NCBI GenBank assembly: GCA_003133485.1
Contig: PKXR01000202.1
Location: forward strand, 5,441-13,074
Reading direction: 5' to 3'
DNA length: 7,634 nt
From: Candidatus Dormiibacterota bacterium
GTDB lineage: Bacteria > Chloroflexota > Dormibacteria > UBA8260 > Bog-877
The notes beneath the pieces were generated by a model. That model saw only the letters and a list, made by a program, of their open reading frames with translations, was not told where the DNA came from and ran no database searches. Positions 1 through 4,737 of this stretch are shown here, piece by piece. Position 1 is the stretch's first letter. Each line of letters begins with the position of its first letter. The translations under genes and the position numbers were made by a program.

Positions 1-2070
1 AGGCTGAGCCAGGGGGCTCGTGCCGATTGGCGCCGGATTGGCGCCGCCATCGCTCTCGCGGCGGTGGCAGCAGTGGTGATCCTGGCCGTGCCGTTCACGG
101 CCCTGGCCCGCGCCTATGGAGCACTGCCGCAGGCGGCTGATCTGGGCGGAGACACCTTGATCTACGGCCAGGGCGGTGTCGAGATCGCCGACCTGCACCC
201 TTCCGGAAGCAGCCGGATCCCCGTTTCCCTCGACCAGATCGCGCCGGTGATGCGCCAGGCGGTAGTGGCCATCGAGGACCGTGACTTCTGGAGTTCTCCC
301 AGCTTTGATCTGGCCCGCATCCTCCAGGCCGCCTTCTTCGACGTGGTTCACCACAGCACCGCCCAGGGCGCCAGCACCATTCCCGAACAGCTGGGCAAGA
401 TCCTCTACCTCCACGACGACAAATCTCTTACCTACAAGGTCAAGGAGATTCTCTATGGCGAAGAGCTGACCGCCAAGCTCTCCCGCTCGAGGGTCCTCGA
501 CGAATACTTCAACGACGTGTACTTCGGAGCGGGGGCAACCGGGGTCGAGGCGGCCTCGTTGACCTATTTCGGTGTTCACGCCTCGCAGTTGAACGCCGAC
601 CAAGCCTCGCTGCTTGCCGGCCTTCTACCGGAGCCCAGCTACCTCGACCCGTTCCTCAACCTGCCGGCAGCTCGGCAACGCCAGCAGCTGGTGGTGGCAG
701 CCATGCGGCGCCAGGGAAATCTGACGGCCGCCGCAGCGAAAGCGATCCTGGCCAAGGCACCCGGGCTGGCAGCAACCGGCGGGAGTTCCGTCGACCTGGC
801 CCCTTACTTCGTGGATGAGGTCCAGAGCTGGCTCCAGAGCCGGTACGGCAGCGGCTACCAGACAAGAGGTCTGCGGGTTCAGACCAGTCTCAACGTGACC
901 CTCAACCAGGAGGCCCAGCAGCTGGTGACCGAGACCGTTGCCGACGGGGCGGCGCAGCACATGACCGACGGCGCCCTGGTGGCCGAGGATCCTAAGACCG
1001 GAGACGTTCTGGCCTGGGTCGGAGGCCCAGGTTCCGGCGGCCCGGGGGGCCAGATCGACATGGCCGCCGTACCCCGTCAGCCCGGATCTGAGTTCAAGAT
1101 CTACAACTACCCTACCGCCCTCGCCAACCGCGTCATCACCATGACCACCCCCATTCTGGACTCGCCTCTGACCGTCTCCCTTGCGGGCAGTGGCTCTTAC
1201 ACCGTGGTCGACTATGAGGGCCACTACGCGGGCGTGGTCCAGGCCCAAGTGGCGCTGGGCAACTCGCTCAACGTGCCCGCAGTCCGAGTGGAGCTGAAGA
1301 CCGGGATTCCCAACATTCTCACCACCGCCCGCGACATGGGCGTCAGCACGCTGACCCAGCCGGACTCCGACTACGGCCCCAGCCTCACCCTGGGCGCATA
1401 CCCGGTGCCCCTCTGGGAGATGACCCAGGCTGGCGCCGTGTACGCGACCGAGGGAGTGCTCCATCCCACTACCTTCGTGCTCCAGGTCGCGGACGACCGG
1501 GGCAAGGTCATCTTCCGGGCGAGTCCCTCCTCCCGTCGGGTGCTCTCGACCCAGGTGAGCTACATCATGAATACGATCCTCTCCCGCAACAGCAACCGGC
1601 TACTGGCCTTCGGCTCCGACACCCCGCTGGTCGTCTCCGGGCGCACCGTGGCGATCAAGACCGGGACTTCCACCGACTTTCGGGACAACACTGCGGTGGG
1701 CTGGACCCCAAACCTGGTCGTGGGCGACTGGGTCGGCAATGCCAACGACTCGCCGATGTACGGAGGGGGCGTGAACGGGATCACCGGCTGCGCCACCCTC
1801 TGGCACGACTTCATCGTCGAAGCGCTGGCGAACACCCCCAACACCTGGTATCCCGAGCCCAGTGGGCTGACCACTAAGGTGATCGAAGGCGAGATCGACT
1901 ACTACCTCTCCGGGAGCGGGACCACCACCAGCATCCTCGGCGGTGGCACCGTCACCCCTTCTCCGAGCCCCAGCGCCAGTCCATCGGTGTCTCCATCAGC
2001 TAGCCCATCGGCGAGCCCAAGCCCAAGCCCGAGCCCGAGCCCCACACCCAGCCCCACCTCTACTCCGTAG
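1..2070 (+). CDS. Bifunctional class A penicillin-binding protein (GT51 transglycosylase + transpeptidase), 5' partial
   Basis: Membrane-anchored peptidoglycan synthase that polymerises lipid II and cross-links stem peptides outside the membrane. The frame is open from base 1. A GTG at 64 would cut the hydrophobic anchor in half, while the residues before it (basic ADWRR, then IGAAIALAA) belong to the same anchor, so the start lies upstream. Numbering from the GTG at 64: anchor to about residue 16; GT51 domain about 45-235 with EDRDF (E71), QGASTI (101-106) and the second catalytic Glu in YKVKE (E128); transpeptidase about 300-590 with SEFK (S342, K345), SLN (401-403) and KTGTS (532-536). A Ser/Pro/Ala/Thr tail runs from about 630 to 668. 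All catalytic residues of both domains are present, but the GT51 HxG and TQQ signatures are altered (see findings). Length is typical of class A enzymes. It ends 9 bp from the convergent response regulator. Family assignment is very secure; the exact paralogue is not. Confidence 0.96.
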   Translation, partial: RLSQGARADWRRIGAAIALAAVAAVVILAVPFTALARAYGALPQAADLGGDTLIYGQGGVEIADLHPSGSSRIPVSLDQIAPVMRQAVVAIEDRDFWSSPSFDLARILQAAFFDVVHHSTAQGASTIPEQLGKILYLHDDKSLTYKVKEILYGEELTAKLSRSRVLDEYFNDVYFGAGATGVEAASLTYFGVHASQLNADQASLLAGLLPEPSYLDPFLNLPAARQRQQLVVAAMRRQGNLTAAAAKAILAKAPGLAATGGSSVDLAPYFVDEVQSWLQSRYGSGYQTRGLRVQTSLNVTLNQEAQQLVTETVADGAAQHMTDGALVAEDPKTGDVLAWVGGPGSGGPGGQIDMAAVPRQPGSEFKIYNYPTALANRVITMTTPILDSPLTVSLAGSGSYTVVDYEGHYAGVVQAQVALGNSLNVPAVRVELKTGIPNILTTARDMGVSTLTQPDSDYGPSLTLGAYPVPLWEMTQAGAVYATEGVLHPTTFVLQVADDRGKVIFRASPSSRRVLSTQVSYIMNTILSRNSNRLLAFGSDTPLVVSGRTVAIKTGTSTDFRDNTAVGWTPNLVVGDWVGNANDSPMYGGGVNGITGCATLWHDFIVEALANTPNTWYPEPSGLTTKVIEGEIDYYLSGSGTTTSILGGGTVTPSPSPSASPSVSPSASPSASPSPSPSPSPTPSPTSTP
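1954..2067 (+). repeat. Ser-Pro coding microsatellite (AGCCCN-type hexamer units)
   Basis: The 3' end of the penicillin-binding protein gene is low-complexity DNA made of degenerate hexamers such as AGCCCA/AGCCCG, encoding alternating Ser-Pro with some Ala, Val and Thr. The last third (about 2015-2045) is nearly perfect tandem hexamer. Such tails are common on exported proteins of GC-rich monoderms and probably act as a flexible, possibly glycosylated, wall-spanning linker; that role is inferred. Tandem repeats of this kind can change length by slippage in whole codons without breaking the frame. Confidence 0.85.
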
Positions 2071-2079
2071 CGGCTGACT

Positions 2080-2568
2080 TCAAGCGGAGCTGGCGGCCGC
2101 CTCGGCCCTGGCGAGGACCAATTCGCGGTTGGGCTTCATCTGGCGCATTGGACCCTGGCTGGCCAGCGCGTCGCCGACCACGGCCATCAGGTGATCTGCG
2201 CGGAAGGGCTTGGGGAGATAGGCGAAGCCACCCGTCTGCATGCTCACTTGGAGATCCAGGCGGGGCTGGCGACTGCTGGTGAAGATCACCGGTGTCCAAC
2301 TCCACTGGCTTTTGGCCAGCATCCGGCGGCAAACCTCAAAAGCGCTCATCTCGACCAGGTTGAGGTCGAGGATGGCGCAGGCGTAACTTCCGAGCCGGGC
2401 CTGGGCGAGCGTGGCGCGGGAAGAGTCGGCCTCGATCACCTCGAACCCCAACCGGCGGAGGATCGACGCGGTGGTAGTGCGACTGACCTCGTCTCGATCC
2501 GCCACCAGGATCGCGCGCTCTGACAGCTGCTTCGAAGAGGTCCCGGGGAACGCAGCGGGACTTGACAT
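2080..2568 (-). CDS. Single-domain (CheY-like) response regulator
   Basis: Predicted phospho-receiver protein of 162 residues. The receiver domain spans about residues 19-134: first beta strand AILVADRDE (19-27), phosphoacceptor D68 in AILDLNL, the Thr/Ser switch T97 in VIFTSS, and the invariant Lys K120 in YLPKPF. This is the standard Asp/Thr/Lys set. One acidic-pocket position, usually the second Asp of a DD pair, is Arg (R25), while D24 and D26 are kept. About 28 residues after the domain are Ala/Arg-rich and too short for a DNA-binding output, so signalling is likely by protein contact. No histidine kinase gene is in the window. The start at 2568 is the only Met before the domain and has no Shine-Dalgarno, but it sits close behind a TANNNT -10 element, which suggests a leaderless mRNA. 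The gene is convergent with the penicillin-binding protein and divergent from the secretion cluster. Receiver identity is certain; the pathway is unknown. Confidence 0.93.
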   Translation of the reverse strand: MSSPAAFPGTSSKQLSERAILVADRDEVSRTTTASILRRLGFEVIEADSSRATLAQARLGSYACAILDLNLVEMSAFEVCRRMLAKSQWSWTPVIFTSSRQPRLDLQVSMQTGGFAYLPKPFRADHLMAVVGDALASQGPMRQMKPNRELVLARAEAAASSA

Positions 2569-2719
2569 CTCGGCCAGTCTAGGTCGGCTCAGACCGGACT
2601 TGGCTTACCTTCCTGCACCGTTCCGGCAATGACCTGTAACGCTTGGGGAACCGCAGACGACAGGCTTGTCGCGACCACGACCCACCCGCGGGACCGGCTC
2701 CAGCGGACAACACCGTCGT
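2569..2719. other. Divergent intergenic region between the response regulator and the T4SS operon
   Basis: This 151-bp stretch must hold the promoters of both the leftward response regulator and the rightward secretion operon. Besides the TAGACT box, the minus strand has a weak TTGCCG-N16-TAAGCC pair (plus-strand 2624-2629 and 2602-2607). For the rightward operon no convincing -10/-35 pair is seen. If translation of the coupling protein began at the TTG at 2666, the region would shrink to 97 bp. I see no strong inverted repeat or small gene here. Confidence 0.5.
2576..2581 (-). promoter_or_regulatory. Candidate -10 element (TAGACT) for a leaderless response-regulator transcript
   Basis: Read on the minus strand, TAGACT matches the TANNNT form of the sigma-70/SigA -10 box and ends 7 bases before the ATG. 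That would put the transcription start at or next to the A of the start codon. There is no purine-rich ribosome-binding site in the preceding bases and no good -35 hexamer at 16-18 bp spacing. Leaderless genes with this layout are common in Actinomycetota. The assignment is by pattern only. Confidence 0.35.
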
Positions 2720-4384
2720 ATGTCCCCCCCAGGCGAAGCTGCTCATGGTTCGATCGCCGTTCCCGCGGCTCTCCTGGGGGTAGCGCTGATGGCGATGGCG
2801 ATCCACCTCCACCAGGGTCAGCCATCGGTAGGCAGCGCCCAGCCGGCCTCGCTCGGCAGTCACCGCGTCGCGGCGGCATTCGGGGCTGGCTGGCTCCCTC
2901 AACCAGCCGAGGTGGCGGCAACCTTGGCGGCTGCGCTCCTGCTCGCCGTGAGCGCGGTGATCAAGTTGCGGGGAAGGCAGCTCCTGGGCTCTGGAGAGCT
3001 GGGTCGGGCCCGCCGCGCCGGAAGCCGAGACCTCCGGGCTCTGCGCCGCGGCCAGGGATCTGGCCGCGCGGCTGAGCCTCGGGTCCGACTCGGCGACTAC
3101 CATCGTCGGCCCATCTGGCTGCCGGGGGACGAACACCTGCTGGCGCTGGGACCGACTGGCTCCGGCAAGTCGTCCGGCCTAGCCATACCGGCCATTCTCG
3201 AGTGGCCGGGCCCGGTGATCGTCACTGACCCCAAGGGCGAGCTCTTGAGATCATCCCTCTCCCACCGACTGACCGTGGGCGAAGCCGCCGTATTCGCTCC
3301 TCTCATGGAGCCAACCGCTAGGTGGAACCCGGTTGCCTCTATCCGGAGCTCGGAAGATGCACTTCGGGTCGCGACCTTCCTGATGGGACGGGCCCCGGAT
3401 CGAGAGCCTTTCTGGCATGACCTGGCCCGCCAGCTGCTGCACGGGCTTCTGATCGAGGCCTCCGACCTCCAGCTGGCTCCGGGCGGCGTCCTCGAGCTGC
3501 TGCAATCCATCCCAGCCGACGAGCTCCCGGAGGCGGTGCGTCATCCCGTGGCGAACCGGCTGGTTCAGGGAGCCCTGAGCGGCGGAGATCGCACCGCGAT
3601 GGGAGTGGTCGCCACCCTGGTCTCGCAGCTTGGCGCCTACGGCTCAGACCAGGTGGCCAGAGCCACTTCCAGCAGCGATTTCGATCCGGCCGGTATCGCG
3701 AGGGGCGAACTCAAGACGCTCTACTGCGTCGTGGCGCCCCACGACGCGCCGGTCCTGCGGGGGCTGATCTCGGCGCTCATCTCGTGCTGCTGGAGAAGCC
3801 TTTTCGCGAGCCCGCCGGCGACTCCCGCGCTCTTCGTGCTCGATGAGTTCACCCAGCTCACCAATCTCCCTGAGCTGCCGGCGCTAGTTCAGCTGGGCCG
3901 GTCCCAAGGGGTACGCATGATGCTGATGGCCCAAGACCTGGGCTCCATCAGCGCCGCCTACGGCGTCGAGGCCGCGGGTGCGCTCTGGTCGAATTGCCGT
4001 ACCAAGATGCTGCTGCCCGGAATCTCTGAACTCGAACTTCTTGACCGGGTTAGCAAACTGGCCGGGAACGCGACGCTCCATCGGCGGTCTGACACCTGGA
4101 CCAGTGAGCCGGTGTCCTCGCAGCCCCTGCTGCATCCCGACGACGTACGCAGGCTGAAGCCCCAACAGGCGCTCGTGCTCCACGGGGGCGACCAGCCAGC
4201 GGTCATCGAGCAGCATCGCTGGTTCCGCGATCGCGGCCTCAAGGAGAGGGCCACCTCGGGAACGCCGGTCCAATGCCCATCGCCGGCACCGGGCCGGCCC
4301 CTGTCCGACTGGACCGATCCCGACCCGGGTTGGGCGGCCAGCCCCTACCCCCTTCGGTGGAACCCGGCGGACGTAGAGCCCTGA
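2720..4384 (+). CDS. Type IV coupling protein, VirD4/TraG-like ATPase
   Basis: Membrane-anchored AAA-like ATPase that recruits DNA or protein substrate to a type IV secretion channel. With the ATG at 2720 it has 554 residues. Two N-terminal hydrophobic segments lie at about 12-28 and 65-81, as expected for VirD4. They are followed by Walker A GPTGSGKS (144-151), the family-typical VTDPKGEL strand (168-175), WNP (202-204), a helical region about 210-330, Walker B ALFVLDEFTQL (370-380) and the motif III region MMLMAQDLGSI (400-410). YGVEAAGALWSN follows (414-425), matching the conserved YG...SN stretch of TraG. A TTG at 2666 in the same open frame would add 18 Arg-rich residues; neither start has a good Shine-Dalgarno, and ATG is preferred for codon type. 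The C-terminal 35 residues are Pro/Trp/Asp-rich and unassigned, and may be a substrate or adaptor contact. It is the first gene of the cluster, 35 bp before the pilin candidate. No relaxase is adjacent. Confidence 0.95.
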   Translation: MSPPGEAAHGSIAVPAALLGVALMAMAIHLHQGQPSVGSAQPASLGSHRVAAAFGAGWLPQPAEVAATLAAALLLAVSAVIKLRGRQLLGSGELGRARRAGSRDLRALRRGQGSGRAAEPRVRLGDYHRRPIWLPGDEHLLALGPTGSGKSSGLAIPAILEWPGPVIVTDPKGELLRSSLSHRLTVGEAAVFAPLMEPTARWNPVASIRSSEDALRVATFLMGRAPDREPFWHDLARQLLHGLLIEASDLQLAPGGVLELLQSIPADELPEAVRHPVANRLVQGALSGGDRTAMGVVATLVSQLGAYGSDQVARATSSSDFDPAGIARGELKTLYCVVAPHDAPVLRGLISALISCCWRSLFASPPATPALFVLDEFTQLTNLPELPALVQLGRSQGVRMMLMAQDLGSISAAYGVEAAGALWSNCRTKMLLPGISELELLDRVSKLAGNATLHRRSDTWTSEPVSSQPLLHPDDVRRLKPQQALVLHGGDQPAVIEQHRWFRDRGLKERATSGTPVQCPSPAPGRPLSDWTDPDPGWAASPYPLRWNPADVEP

Positions 4385-4419
4385 GAGCCGAGGAGGAGCT
4401 CACGGTTGAGCCGGGGGAA

Positions 4420-4710
4420 GTGGTGGATTTGCTGGCAACCTTCAGTACCGGACTGGACAACGTGATTCACACGGTGACCGGCTTGGCCCTGGGAGCCGTG
4501 GCGGTCCTCTGCCTCAGCTTCGCCGCAATTCGCTACATGACGGCGCTGGACAACAGCCAGCGCCGAGCCGCCGCGGTCCAGGGGTTGGTCACCGTCCTGC
4601 TCGGCGTGCTCCTTCTCGTCAACGAAGGAGCAGTTCTGAGTTTCGTCGAGGGGCTCTCCGGGAGCGACACCGCGTGCGCCACCAGCAGTTGCTCCAGCTC
4701 CACTCACTGA
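4420..4710 (+). CDS. VirB2/TrbC-like pilin subunit candidate (small two-helix membrane protein)
   Basis: Small protein of about 96 residues with two hydrophobic helices, about 16-40 and 51-77. They are joined by a short basic turn (TALDNSQRR, 41-49), and a Ser/Thr tail follows. The run AIRYMTALDNSQRRAA followed by a Gly-containing helix (VTVLLGVLLLV) resembles the RYM...A..G pattern of VirB2/TrbC-type T4SS pilins, and position between a coupling protein and a TrbL-like protein supports this. The basic turn predicts both ends outside the membrane. The tail carries two cysteines four residues apart (CATSSC, C86 and C91). Start choice is uncertain: GTG at 4420 or 4423, or TTG at 4429, which is best spaced from GGGGGAAG at 4413-4420. 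An in-frame ATG at 4273 would overlap the coupling gene by 112 nt and add hydrophilic residues that look like an out-of-frame shadow. No classical long VirB2 signal peptide is seen. Gene reality is likely; the pilin role is inferred. Confidence 0.78.
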   Translation: MVDLLATFSTGLDNVIHTVTGLALGAVAVLCLSFAAIRYMTALDNSQRRAAAVQGLVTVLLGVLLLVNEGAVLSFVEGLSGSDTACATSSCSSSTH

Positions 4711-4737
4711 GAGCTGCCCACTGCCCTCCGGCTAGTC

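Noticed and set aside
625..1464. 279-codon open frame antisense to the penicillin-binding protein gene
   Set aside because: A typical GC-rich shadow: it lies wholly opposite the transpeptidase coding region, the composition is Gly/His/Val/Arg-rich, and no domain or start signal is visible.
2092..2101. Perfect palindrome GGCGGCCGCC near the convergent gene ends
   Set aside because: It lies inside the response regulator coding region over Ala/Arg codons, has no loop or T-tract, and is expected by chance in GC-rich DNA.
2647..2670. ECF-sigma-like promoter (GGAACC, then GTC about 16 bases on) before the coupling gene
   Set aside because: The match is short and degenerate. It overlaps the alternative TTG start, and no second copy supports it.
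1..4384. Functional link between the penicillin-binding protein and the secretion system
   Set aside because: The gene is on the same strand but is separated by a convergent response regulator, so they are not co-transcribed. T4SSs usually carry wall hydrolases rather than synthases, and adjacency alone is weak.
4273..4419. Longer N-terminus for the pilin candidate from the ATG at 4273
   Set aside because: It would overlap the conserved-frame 3' end of the coupling gene by 112 nt, and the added residues are Pro/Gly/Arg-rich with no signal peptide.
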